Source of the DNA: Labia minor
Lineage: Eukaryota > Arthropoda > Insecta > Dermaptera > Spongiphoridae
Assembly (NCBI GenBank): GCA_963082975.1
Contig: OY720349.1
Coordinates: 64,974,501 to 65,038,500 of the forward strand
DNA: 64,000 nucleotides
Direction of reading: 5' to 3'
A program made the translations under genes and the position numbers. This document shows positions 36,897 through 51,000 of this stretch, piece after piece. Within the stretch, counting starts at the first letter, position 1, and every line of letters begins with the position of its first letter. Under the pieces are notes generated by a model. It did not search any database. It had not been told where the DNA came from and saw nothing but the letters and a program-made list of their open reading frames with translations.

Positions 36897-39800
36897 GTAA
36901 GTAAAGATATATCAACCATCAAAGTTAAATATTAGATTTAATATATTTTTTTTTAAATCTATATTTGACGAATTATTATTTCATTAATAAAATATTTTAA
37001 TTTGATTAATAAAGAAATAAATATTATTTTACATTGTATCAAATCATTTTTAATATAAATTATAATATTAGATATATATATATATATATAGTTTTTTTTT
37101 AATCATTATATAGAAAAAATTTATTTATACAAATATACAATTAGAAATTGAAAAGATAATAATGATTTTTTTTTATTTAATATGTTTTATCATTTCTTTC
37201 AAATTCCAAATAAATATTTTAAAAAATAAAAATCTAAATGGTTATGTTGGCACATATATCGAATAATGACCTTAAAATAAGTATTGATTAATAGAAAAAG
37301 AGAACAGAAGAGAACTATTCTCTTTCTCTCTTGTCCTTTCTTCACTTCACTTCTCCATCAAAAAGTAAAAACATCTTTGCTTTAAAATATTGTAAATAGA
37401 TACATATTATATTCAAATCTAATAATTCATAATTTTTAATTTTAAATAAATTATACAAATTAATCAATATGAGTATATTTTAATTGTTATTAAGTTAATA
37501 TAATATTAGTTTATTAAATATATCGTATATATATATATAATTATTTTTTTACAGAGTTATTTTAGATATTAAAAAAAAAATTAAAAAAATAAAATAAATA
37601 CTTTCAGAATAAATTTATATTAGTATAAATCTATTGTGTAAGTTAAAAACTTTAAAATACATACTATATAATTATACTGTGCCGTGTATATTGTATAATG
37701 ATAAATAAATATAATAATAATAAATTATTGTTAACAAACTTATACAAACAAATCATATCTACCTATATATACGAGTAATTTTCATATTCAATTAATATAT
37801 ATATATGATAATTAATATAATAATAATTTATGTATGATTAATATTTTATTATGATAAATGACATCATTTTATAATAAACATGTTTCGTACGATTCATTCC
37901 TAGATTAATTTTTCATTAGAATTCTTCATTAACCTAATATATTAACAAAACAAAGATACTAGATTGCTTTTCCTTAGAGATTTCTATTTTATGAGTTTTA
38001 CATGTATCATGTATATATAACATGTATTTTTTTTATAAGCTTATATAAATAAATAAACATTAATTTTAAAGATAAAAAATATTATAAATTACTCAAAATT
38101 TGTCCATTTTAGTATTGGCACAAATAAACTGTTTGGAGAAAATAGATAAGCATCAATCTATAATTTATTAAAAAAAATATTTTGTATAATAATAATAAAC
38201 ATTTATAGAACATCATGTACATCAATTTTAAAAATGGACATCTAATAAAGTAGATTCAACACATTATCTTTATTTTATATTGATTAAAATAAGTTTTTTC
38301 AGTTCATTTTACAAAATGTAATCATTTTGGTGCTAAAAGATAAATGTCTCAGACCGAGAGCCAAGGGTTCAAATCTAATCAGGTATATAAATTGAAAAAA
38401 TTATACATAAATAATAAATAAAATACATTTTTAATTTATCTAGCATGGCTGAAATAGGCTTAAATTCCATTAGTCTTATCGGAATTAAAGGAATTAAATT
38501 AATTTATAATGCTATTTTTTATTTTATATTTGTTATGTTCTTTAATAATTTTTATTAAAATTTCAAATATTAAATTTATCAATTAAAAATAATTAAATTG
38601 TTAAAAATCATCTTTTTTGAATATATGTATATTTATGTATAAATATGTTTTTGTAGATTTATTTAAAGTATTATTTCTTTCCAATTTGTGTATTTAAATA
38701 AAAACAGTTAAAAAACCTAAGGTCTTAATTTTTAAGTGACGTAAGATTTATTTTCAATGCCACCATTCACTATCGATGATGTTTATTAAATCTTATATAT
38801 GATTATATCAATGACGAAATAAATAAAATATGCTGAATCTGAACGACTCTGATGACGTAAAAATTCCATCTGAAACTTTCATTCATATTCTGATTCAAGG
38901 TGGGTTCTCGTAAGAGGTCTCTCCTTCCAAGAAAAGATTTACAACTATTACACATTTACCTGTTTTGAGACGTGATCTAACTGTCTTTATGATCAGTAGT
39001 TTGTTCTTTTAATGTTTCAGGACTCCGTTTCTATTAAAATTTAAATTCAACATTGAAGACTGAAACTATCACAATATATTTCTATAACAAAATATTTTTT
39101 TTTAAATTATCCATGTCTATTACAAAAAATTAATATGAATAAATAGAAATGATAAAATGATAGAAATGAAATGAAATGGTAAAAAAAATCACATTCCATA
39201 AGTCAACGGAAATGCGACAAGTACATGTACACGTACATGTTTTATATATAACCTCAAAATGAACTAAAAGATTTTTAGTCAGTAAGTAGAGTGTGTTTTA
39301 CTAGAACAAAAACTACATATAATTTTAAAGGGACTAAATTTAATATTTGGTTCAGGAGTATTTCACGATATTAATCAACATTTTACTTTTGATGATAAAT
39401 AATGATGAATAGTAAATGTAGATTTTTCTTCTCTCTCTCACAAATGGCTTTAATGTTTTTACTAAAATACATATTTTTACATTTTTACAAAAATTATTGA
39501 ATTATAGTTTTTTATTTTGTTTATAAATTACTTTACGTTAATAGAAAATTTAAAAAAATTAATTCTTAAATAGTACTTGTAGTTTTGAATGAATATCTTC
39601 AATAAATTTCCAATTATATAGTAGTTAGTTAGTATATAAATGACTAAATTTATTTAAAATATATCTATAATTTATTACCAAAATATTAATAAAATTCAAA
39701 AATTAATTCGTTAACGTTAATGAGAAACTTTTTTCTGTAAAATAATTTTATTTTCTAAATATTATCTTAATTATCAAATTAAATCTTGATTATTTTTTTA

Positions 39801-40467
39801 ATAATAATTTTATATTTAATATATTGAGAAAATGATTGTTATTTTTATTTTAAAGGCGTGTAGGCATTAATGCAACTTAAATGTTATGTCATAATTTTGA
39901 TTTTGCATTTGTGGCTAATAATATTTTTCATCAATCTATTAAAATTTTAAAAAATTTCATTTATTTAGTCAACTTCTTTTATAGTTTATAATGGATAAAA
40001 CATATTTAATAATTTACCAAGTAATTATATAAATTCAATTTAATAGGTTTTAAAGAATAATTATTTTAACTTTTAATAATATATAAGTATCATTATCTAT
40101 TCGTCTTCAATTTTCATTCGCAGTTCAATTAAAGACAGACATACTTTTTCTAATTAATTCATTAATTCAGATGGCATATAATGAAAGAAATTTTCCCACT
40201 TCTTTCTTTTAGCTTAGTAATTTATCCATCAAGTTTTCAAAAGTTAAATTTAACAATATTTTAAATTTAAAATTTATTAAATAAATTATTCAGGAGACTT
40301 CTGCAAAAAAATATATCATTATAACACTTGAAGAATTGTGAAGTTATCGTATAAATTAGGGTTTCGATCATATAAAGAAAAAAGATCACAAAATTCACTA
40401 AAGTGGACATTTTTCTGTTAACTCTTCTAGAATTATACTGAGCACTTGAATGAATGCTTTAGAAATT
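36897..40467. other. AT-rich intergenic stretch
   Basis: No supportable gene. At 38,330-38,400 a B-box-like GGTTCAAATC follows CCGAGAGCCAAG, reminiscent of a tRNA 3' half, but no cloverleaf can be built. At 38,830-39,020 a less AT-rich patch has no recognisable content. Confidence 0.5.
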
Positions 40468-41040
40468 AGCTGGAGTGTCTCCACTCGACTATCTCGCAAT
40501 TTGAATTGGAATAAATAACATAATATATTATATTTAAGTTAAATTTAATTAATTATAAATTATAAATTAAAATTAATAAATAATATTTATTAAACCAGCG
40601 CGTCTTTAGCTCTTTGTTGATGGCACCACGACACGTGCAGGCGCGTGATTTGCAGTCGTGTTAAAAAATTAATTCAGCGGTTCAATCAAGCTGAAATTCT
40701 ATATATAGCAGTTTTATACAATTTTTAATCATGTGAAAAATTATCAAACATATATCTTTATTTTTACGGTCACTTTAGAGGAATAAAAATCAAAACGTTA
40801 TAGGTTGAGCTACATTTCTCAAAGTTGATAGAAAACTACGAATTTTGAATAATCCCCATCTACCAAATTTTATGATTCTAGCTCAAACCGTTTTTGAGTA
40901 ATCTTGTCTACATACACACACACACACACAAACATTTTTCTCAACCTTAGTGAAAATAATTCAGGAACCTTCAAAACGTATAAAAACATCAAAATCTCAA
41001 CATCGAAAATTTTCGTGATCGCAATACTATCTCTGGCGTA
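40468..41040 (+). repeat. GGAGTGTCTCC family, long copy
   Basis: It opens with GCTGGAGTGTCTCCACTCGA and includes ACACGTGCAGGCGCGTG, CAAGCTGAAATTCTATATAT, a short (CA)n and the closing CATCAAAATCTCAACATCG with TTTTCGTGATCGC. It is close in sequence and block order to 22,411-23,015. Together with the copy at 2,722, this defines a repeat of roughly 570 bp. Confidence 0.75.
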
Positions 41041-42204
41041 TTGTGACTATGACTAAGATTTTCTTAATACTTCAAGTTATAAATTCTGACATTGATTATA
41101 TTTTCTAATCTTTTTTTACTAAATTATGGATAAACAAGGATAAGGACTACTTACATCGTTACACTGATTGAATTTAATTTTTGGTGACAAACAAAGTTTT
41201 TTTGAACATTACCAGTCTTTCAGTTCTTCTGACAATAGTTTTAACTTTTTTCTTTTAAGAATTTACCTATCTAAATATCCATGACAGCGGTCGGGGAACC
41301 GGGATAAATTACCCCAAATGTGGAGTAAAAATGAAATTTTGGGGGGTAAAAAGTATATATTTTTAATTTGCTATTTTATAAACCTGTTAGTATTTTTGAA
41401 AATTACATTTTTAGTTATTGTTTTCTTTTCAAAATTATCATGGGGGCTATAATAGGAAAGATGCTAAAAAGAGGCGATTTTGTTTCTTTGTTTTTTTTTG
41501 CTCTTCACCATAATATCAACTTAAACAAAAATATTTTGGGGTAATGATTAAAAAAGTTCCCCGATCGCTGATCTATGAATACAAGTTTTTATAGTTTTTA
41601 TAATCTTTATATGTAATCTTTATTATTATTTTTATTTCATGATTATATATTGATTTAAGTAATTTTTCTATTAATTGGATTAAAGAACGACCATTTATAT
41701 TTTCACTTTTATTCATCATAACAAAAATTGTATATATTCAGAAATCACAAATAAATAATAAGCTTACCTTAATAAAATAATTCCTTCTAAACCTATGTTA
41801 CTTACAAATATTGTTTATTATATAAAAACAATCCACTTGACTGATTTATATTTCTTCAAGGTAGATTACAATTTATTAAATCTTATTTTAATTTTTTTAT
41901 TTCGTAAATCAATACACGATTAATTATATATTCGTGAGGTGAATATATTTTTTCACAAAGATGTATATAAAAGTATATTGAGAAACATTAGAAGAATTTT
42001 ATTTTAACGGAAGAAAATAATATAGTATAGTAGTACGTTACGAATGTAATCAGTTTGCGTTTATCATTGGTTTTTACTATATAGGTATATGTAATTTGTA
42101 TAGTGTAGAATTATTTGTGCATTTCCTACCTCCCCCACAAACCGGCCTCTTTTTCATTCAATTGCGTGAGTCATTCGCTTCTCCTTCTGAGGTACTCCTT
42201 TTTT
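41041..42204. other. Upstream region of annexin promoter A
   Basis: Mostly AT-rich. A patch with CAGCGGTCGGGGAACCGGGA (41,286-41,310) and a diverged GGGGTAATGATTAAAAAAGT copy near 41,538 looks like transposon-end sequence. No gene. Confidence 0.45.
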
Positions 42205-42218
42205 ACAGCCCACCAATT

Positions 42219-42255
42219 CATATAACGCTGCGTCGAGAACTCCCAGTTCAGTCCA
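42219..42255 (+). promoter_or_regulatory. Annexin core promoter A (TATA + Inr)
   Basis: TATAAC at 42,221-42,226 stands 29 bp upstream of the A in TTCAGTCC (42,247-42,254), the arthropod initiator TCAGTY. The spacing is textbook. The predicted transcript would begin at about 42,250 and have a 55-nt 5' UTR before the ATG at 42,305. Local base composition is far less AT-rich than the flanks (42,130-42,305). Confidence 0.6.
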
Positions 42256-42304
42256 ACTTTGTTCGTCAAGTGATCCACGCCAGTGCATTAATCCTCTCGT
42301 CGTC

Positions 42305-42328
42305 ATGGCTAAATACTACCCAGTTCAG
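42305..42328 (+). CDS. AnxB9: Annexin alternative first coding exon A
   Basis: It encodes MAKYYPVQ and ends CAG before the donor GTAGGC, in phase 0 with exon 2. YYP followed by a C.PTV block is the N-terminus normally found in insect annexin B9, which makes this the ancestral form. It is too short to appear as an open frame on its own. Confidence 0.75.
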
Positions 42329-45300
42329 GTAGGCGTAGAAACATTTAATATAACTGAAATAATAAAATGAATATAGCATGAATTTAATTTTACTAAAATA
42401 GCTTAAAATATTGAAAAATCAATATTTAAGTAAATTTTAATGTAATGTTATGTCTTCTAATAATTTTATTTAAATTTCTGCCTATTTCTTTCTTTAAATT
42501 TAATATTTTGCATTTCTATACGATCTTCTATATTCAATATTATTTTTTAATTATACAGGGATTTAAAAATAAAATAAGTTGACCTGTGGCCAGGTCCGAA
42601 CCGACCGACTGTTTGAAATAAATTAATTTCCAGCTACAGAAACAATTTCAAATAATTTTAATATATCTATTAATGTAATAAAAAACAGATATGGATACAT
42701 AAATAATAAATAAAACATTTTTAATTTTATTTTATTTATAATATATATGCAAGACCAGGCTGTGACGTCATGAATGGCTGGATCACGTCATATAATTTTA
42801 AATCAAGAAAAAACTAATAAATATGATTTTCCCGAGGATAAAACCAATACAAAGTGTATGATTCGTGGTAATATATAAAAAAATCTTCTTTGGTGTGAAA
42901 ATAACCCTTTCCTTCCTATCGTCGATCGCTAATACTACCACTTCCGGTTTCCGGATTTGCACCAAAAGTTGATCAATTCATCCCACTGATGCATTAAGTA
43001 AATATACCAAATTTCATCAAAATCGGTTGAGCCGTTCAGGCTGTACACATCTATACGGACGGACAGACGGACAGACGGACGGACAGACATCATGCTAAAA
43101 ATACTTTTTTCTGTTTAGAAAATGCATGATTCGTGGAGATATGTAAAAATCTCCACATGTGAAATTTGGTGTGAAAACAATACCTCCCTTACTATTGTCG
43201 GTCGGTAAAAATAGAGAGGGAGATGGATACATTTTAGTTATAAAATTTGCAATTTTTTAATATTTATTTTGATTAAAAAACTACGCTATATTTTTTAAAA
43301 TTAAAAAATAAAGTTTCAAAAATAAATTTTATTATTCTAAGAAAGAAAGGGTTTCCATCATCCCTTTTCGATTCTATAAATAAATTTATTTGAAAATATG
43401 TAATTACGTACACTTCTACAAAATTTTATTTTTATTACAATTAACATAAGAATTCGTGAAACTTATATTAAATATACATTCGAACTATTTTTATAAATTT
43501 TCAATAAATATTTTTCAAAAATAATAAAATCACGAAATTATATTTTAAATTAAAATAATTTGAATGTTTTAATTTCATGATTAGAGATGCTTTTTATAAT
43601 TAAAATAATATTTTGTTTATATAATTATTTATATTTTTCTTAAAAGGTTTTCAAGTATTTGGTTTTGTTTAGTGTACTATTATCTAATACTAGATTTAAT
43701 TATATGGAAGAAATACAATGTAATATACATAAGTTAGATATGTGATTTAAATTCATTAATATTTTTAAAAGGCACTTTGTTTTAAAATTATTTTAATATT
43801 TCTATTTTGATTTGTGTTTTTTAAATGTTTTGAAATATATTCAATTTATAACATCATTTTAGCTTCGATTATTAAATAAGATCATCGAAATAGATTTTTA
43901 GAATGATAATGCAACCATATTCAAATGGGATTGAATATAAATGTGTTTGAACATATTAACTATATGAGTAATGCTTATTAATAGATGCGTTAATATGTTA
44001 TCAAATATTTATTAATGATATAGGCATGTTATATATATATATGTAGTTAAAGAGGAAGATAGTTATTCGCTGAAAGATGAAACATTTCTATGATTAAATT
44101 TTAATCATCTTAATTAGATCTTCAAAAAAGATCTGTTTCAATTGGGACCTGATAGAGGAAAAACAATGGATAATAAACGTAGTTAAATAAACATTAATAA
44201 AATGAAAATGTTTTTCTAACTAAATGATTTATTTTGTAATATTTTAAGAAAATGATTGAATAGTTTCGATTATTAAATGATATCATCGAAATTGATTTCT
44301 AGAATGATAATGCAACTATCTTTTCATTCATAACATAAAATTTATAAATTTGAAACTATGTAATTATCGTTTTCTTGAGACTGGAAAATAATATTTTGGG
44401 GAAGGGGTAATATAAAATAACTATGAATACCATGTATGTATGTGTGCAAGCGCGAATCTGAGTATTGCACTTAAATTGTATTTAAAATATTATATTTATC
44501 TATCATCGTACTTAAATAATTAATCTACAAAATTATTAAAATTTATTAATTTTAAATAATTTTATTCATTTTACTAAATCATATAACATGCGATTTAACA
44601 AAAAATAATTAAATTATTGATATATTTTTTCAATTACTTTAAAATATTATATTTTATTGTATTAAAAGGCTTTTTTATTATAAATTTAAAGGTAATAGAT
44701 AATATATACACGGTGTGGACAATAACCAAGGTGACTGAGACCATAAAAACAAAACGGGTTACAAATTTATAAACTTTATTTCAGATTATTCATCCCTTCC
44801 TCATTGATACATCTTTCAAATCTTTTGTAAAATGAATTGAAGCATAAATAGAAGTCATTCTTTTGGGCCGCGGTTACGTAATTCTGGATTTCTTCCACCG
44901 ATGAAAAACGCTCTCCCTTCATGGTCATTTTTAGTTTAATGAATAGCCAAAAGTCAGCTGGGGCTAGATCAGAGGAATAGGGAGGATTGGCGATAAAAAC
45001 AACGCCTTTTTTCGCCAAAAACTCGGTCACCATTAGGCACTTGTGGGCAGGAGCGTTGTCGTGCATAGCCTCGCGATTCTCTTCAGCAAACGATCCATGA
45101 ACTTCAAATATAATTCTCCATTGACCGTCTGCTCTTGGGGAGTGAATTCTTGATGAATGATGCCTTTAGCATCAAAAAAAAAAAAAAAAACTCTCAAAAG
45201 GGTCTTCACTCAACTCTTTTGAAGCCGGACTTTGCAAACTATTTGAAAATGTTCTTACGACTCATGGCTTCCTCTCCGTGTGCTTTTTGAATCATTTCAA

Positions 45301-47944
45301 ATGTTTCTGTGACTGTTTTTTCCAAGCTTGAAACAGAATTTGATGTTGGCGCGAAGTTGGAATGTAGGATTCATGGTTTCTTTGTGACAAGGTAGAAAAA
45401 GTTGATCTGAAAAAGTATCAACACTAGGAAACTGAATTTTTTTTGGTTATCGAGGGTTCATATACCTATTTAATTATGTTTTGATATCTTAGGTGTAGCG
45501 CCATGAAAAGGAATTACAGCACCAGTCACCTTGGTTATTGTCCACACCGTATATATATATGAAGACCTTAGAGCGAAACAGTGGTAAGCCACACTTTTGC
45601 CGAAAATTGTTTTATTGCATTTATCATATGGCGGGAACAATATTAAACCACTAAAAAAGTTATTTTGACTGTTTCGTAATAAATACCGCTGCTATCGCTA
45701 AATCATGTTGTTGGTGTTGGCAAAATTACTTCATTTTCTTACGTGAAGAGCATGGTAAGCCACATCAATATGGCGTCGACTTCTGGTTTATGTCTTCGTT
45801 CAAGAGCAATTATTCGTGAAAATAACCGTTCTAGTCCTGAGTTTTTTGAGGAGAGTGATGACAGTTGTGTCGACAAAGACTTTGTACCAAATAACGATAA
45901 TATGTCGACAGATTCTTCTGAGATAGGTTATTGTTTTTTATTTTTTTGGCTTACCACGTTTTTATGTAAAAATATTTTGTAAATAATTTATGCAAAAGTA
46001 TTGTATGCCATGTGGCTTAAGATGTTATTGCCCAACAACGAGCAAATATATTCACCAGAAGGTTGGCTAGATGTCATTCAAAAATCAAACCGAAAAAACC
46101 CATTTTTAGTAACAAAAATGAGTCAAAAAGACTTATTCTTATGAGCCTCTGTTGGCGAATATAAACAAAAAAGCACGCTTTTCTGATAAGACAAACTTGG
46201 AATTTTCAGGAACGTATAGCTTTTGCTTTAAATCAGAGAATATTGGATCATTTTTTGTTAAAAACACAGTTAATGGAGAATACAGGAAAATTAATGTCTT
46301 AAAACAAGGTAGACCTGTAATGATAACCTTGTCAGATATTAAACTTAAATACAACGAGCCATTAAAAATAGCAGAAAAGAAAATTAAAAATGTACAAACA
46401 TTATTGCCTTATATACCTCTATCAATCATTTTACACTCAATTAAATGTAACTGTTGATGATGTAGATGATGAGGTTGAAATTTTAAATGATTAATAAGTA
46501 TTGCATTCTTTTCTTTATTTTGTTTTAATTTAGATAAAGCAAAAACACGTGAAGCTACATTTTATGTAAATTCTATTTTTTTTTTTGTGAAAAAAAATAT
46601 AGTAGATAAAGAAGTTGAAATTTTAGATGTGTTATAGATGTATTATATTATCTTAGTTATTTTTATAATCCGTTTAGTTTAGTTTTAGCAAAAACATGGT
46701 AAGCCACATTTTTTTCAAAATAAATTCTAATTTTTGTAGAAAAAATGTTTTATTTAAAGAAATAATAGTTGCTGACTTTTTCCCTTTACTGATATTACAT
46801 ATTGAGCAAATTTGAAATATATGCAGTAAACCCAATGTTTTATATCTTTTCTTTAAACTTTAAACTGCAATATCTCAACTTTTTGATTTTGTGGCTTACC
46901 ACTGTTTCGCTCTAAGGTCTTCATATATATATATATATATAGTTTTAGTAAATATTTTATCATTAATTTATAAATATTATAAAATTAATATTTAAAGGGA
47001 AATATTTGATATTAAATGATGATTAATTTAGATGACCTATTAAAATTGTAAAAAGAGATGAACTTATTTAATTGTGATTTCGGTATTCTTTTCCAAAAAA
47101 ATTGCAGTAAGTGCCAATTGAGCGCCTCACGATAATCGCATTACAACTGTTATTTATTTATTTTTCTATCAAACGATAAGACAGCATAAAAAAATAATTA
47201 AGGTACTATAATATCTTGTCTTTGTGGCGCTTCGATTCTTCTCTAAATTCCATTGGTATCGTTTGTCCCCACCCACGCACGAACTTCAAGTTCATTGCAC
47301 TCGAATGGGAATGGGGTGATTGCATGCCTCCTCTTCGATACAGACATAGATTTGTTTTGGTCTATTAAATCATAATTTAACGATTTCGATTATCATTGTT
47401 ATCCGGAGTGCATAGTTTTTCATTGAGCTATCAGCCAATCAGCCATGCTCTTTTGGATCAAAAATTATATCAACCAATCAATAAAATCATATACAAAATA
47501 TAATTTACATATAATTTAGTAGGAAATCAAAAAGAATAGATTAAATATTTAAATGGCATCGTATAAAAACAAATGTATATATGTATACGACATTGAAAAA
47601 GAAGAAACAAATATTTAGCAATTAATAATTTTTAGAATAAAACTAAATTTTTAAAATTATTGTAGGTTAGAAATGATAATTTTATTTTTAAATTTTATTA
47701 TAAATAAAATAAAATTATTAAGATATAAAAATTTAATATAAATCGTACCTATAATTATAATTTTTAGTTTTATTCTATATAAATAATAGTTGCTCCAGGA
47801 ACTGACAAGCCCTGGTTCTATATAACCCTGCACCAGCAGGACTACCTCAAAAACAAGCAACCATAAGCAACAATGGATAGTTATGAGAATAACTCCAGTT
47901 GGTACCCAATCCGCCCGTCTCCTGGAGGATCCGGATCTTCACGA

Positions 47945-48013
<69 letters not shown>

Positions 48014-51000
48014 AGAATAAAACTTAACACCTAAAGAACATTCATATATGGGCACTTAACATCAATACCCTTATTCAAGCAACAATGGTTCGTGATGAGA
48101 ATAACACCGGATCTTCATGAGCACACAAAAGAAGAATGAAGTTAACACCTAAAGAACATTCACATATGGGCACACCTAACATCAATACCCTTGTATATGG
48201 GAGCTTTGCGTGATCCTAGATGGTCCAGACGCAAATAATAATAAATAATAGTTATTTATTTTAGTCTTTTAATTAGATTTGTTAATAAAATAATAATTCC
48301 AATAAACATAAATTCCCAATTTTAAACATATATAATAATATAATAAATATTTGGGTTGGCAACTAAGCAATTGCGGATTTTTAAGAAAATCAAAGACAAT
48401 TTTTTCATGGAACTAAATAACTTTAATTTGTAATGTATTGCTCATTTTGATCAATGACCTTTTGCCATCTTTCAGGCAGTATCATAATTCCACATTCATA
48501 AAACTTCTGGTTTTTATTAGCAAAAAACCGAATCAGGTACGACATCATCATTTTTACCATTCAAGGAGTTTTGTAAAGATCGATACAAAAAGTAATCAGA
48601 TGGTGCAAGGTCAGGACTATAGGGTGGATGTGGCAAAACATCCCCACCAAGCTCCAATAATTTTTGCCAAGTGACCAAAGATGTGTGTGGCCTTGCATTG
48701 TCATGATGGAATACAACACCTTTCCGATTTGTCAATTCAGGCCGCTTTTCTTCAACTGCATTTTTTAATTTCGTTAGATGTTCAATGTAGACAACAGAAT
48801 TGATTGTTCGGTTGGGTAGTAAGAGTTCAAAGTAGACAATTCCTTTGTAATCCCACTAAAATGATAACAAAACCTTCTTTTGATTTGATCTTGTTTGAGC
48901 TGGTTCACCTTGCCTGCTCCACGATCTTTTCCGCTTGATATTGTTAAAAACAACCCATTTTTCATCGACAGTTATCAGTCGTTTTAAAAATGGATCATTT
49001 TCATTACGTTTCTTTAACAAATCGCAGCTGTTAATGCGTTGCGTTAATTGTGTTTCTTTCAGTTCGTGAGGAATCCATGTATCGAGATTTTGAACATAGC
49101 CAAGTTGTTTTAAGTGATTTTCAATGCATGTATGTGATACCTGAATCTTCTCTGCAATCTCACGTGTTCTACTGTGACGATCCGAATCGATTATTGCTTT
49201 GATTATGTCGTCATCAACTTCAGCTGGACGACCAGAGTGTTTTTCATCTTTGAGTGAAAAATCCCCAGAACGAAATTTGGCAAATCAATTTTGACACTAC
49301 CCTTCTTTTAAGGCTTCGTCTCCATCAACAGCACATAACTTTTTATGAGCTTGTGATGCGTTTGTCCCTTTGTGGAAATAAAAAAGCAAAATATGACGAA
49401 AATGTTTCTTTTGATCTTCCATTTTTCAACGAACGTCAAACGAAAACTACGCAACCGATCAAAAAACTTTTTCTATTGATTGACAGCTGAATTGCCAACT
49501 ATCAAATACCAAAATGTGTTTTACATTTGGACTAGGTCAGCAAACCTAATAATTCAACTGAAGTCATCTATGAATGAAAGCGGCAATGACTTACTTGCCA
49601 ACCAATATAATCATTTACTGAATAATATACAATAATATTCAAGGATTTTTATTCAGTTTTCAAAGTGTCATTATCATTTTTATCTGAAAGACTTAATCTT
49701 TTCATCTTGTGTCTACAATCGTCAAGGGAAAAACTACAAAATTTATTCGTATACGTATCATTGTGTTAGAAATATAATAATAATATGTGATATTATTTAT
49801 CTTAGATATTTTCAGTATAAGAAATAATAAAAAGATAAATAAAAGAAGTTCAACTTGTTAACAGGTTAATGTTATTATTCATTTTTTTTATATATACTTT
49901 GCTGGTTAAATTCGTTCCCTATAATAGTTTTATATAGTGCTTTACTTATGCTATTATTAATGTTTTAATAATGTTTTCATCTGATTTTTATTTTTTAAAA
50001 TTTTATTTTTATAAATAAATATATAAATATGTTATCAGACTTTGGTTATTGATATACGAATGTTTGACTAATAAAAGTTTGTTTACTATAAAGCTGGTAT
50101 CTTTGTTTACAATTTTCTTGAATATTAAAGATTTTAATGACTAAACTATACAAAAAAATTTCTTTTAATCTATTTCCCAGAATTGTGTATAAAGAATATA
50201 ATCAAAATCAAATTTATTTCAGTTTTTTAATAATAAAAATATTATGAAAGATATCTATAATTAATATTTTTGTCTTCTCGGTTAAAATTTCAAAAATAAA
50301 TAAATATTTATTTGCCCAATAATCCCTGTAATTTATGCAACCTGCTATTTTTCGCCGGACAATTGAATGCATATATATTAGGGAATTTTTTATTATTTAT
50401 CATGTTTTCTAATAATCAAATAATAATTATGGTATGGGAACAATTTTGAAGTCTATAAATTTAAATATAAAAATTTAGCTACAATTTTTCTTTCCGAATA
50501 TAGATTGTTTTTTTCTCTCTCTCAAAGTAATGTAATTGTCTAAATTGTACAGCGAGAATTCTGTCACGAAATCCACTCCATAATAGAGCAGGAAACAAAA
50601 AACAAAAATGATTCCCTTTATGAGCGGGTCCAATTTGCATACACGTCCTCAGCATTATTATTCATGAGTATATAGTTCAATCGGAGGTGCTTGTAAATTG
50701 TCTACCTGCTAGTGAACGTGTGGTGTAGACTAGAATGTCCTTTTACATTTTGCAAGGGCATCTTAGAGTGATGTTCCGCATGCCTGCTCTTCCCCACGCA
50801 GTTGCCAGCTTTTCGCACACAAAAACAACACCTTTCCTTCTGGATCGGCTTCTCTCCCCCTCCTTTCCTCTTTTCTCAACGCTAAAAAGTCTTTGTTCTA
50901 TATTATAGGAAAACATTGATCAAAACAAAAATATAACTATTATAATAGACCTTATTTATAAATAGGCATGAAAGTCTTAAAGATTTACTGAAAATAATAA

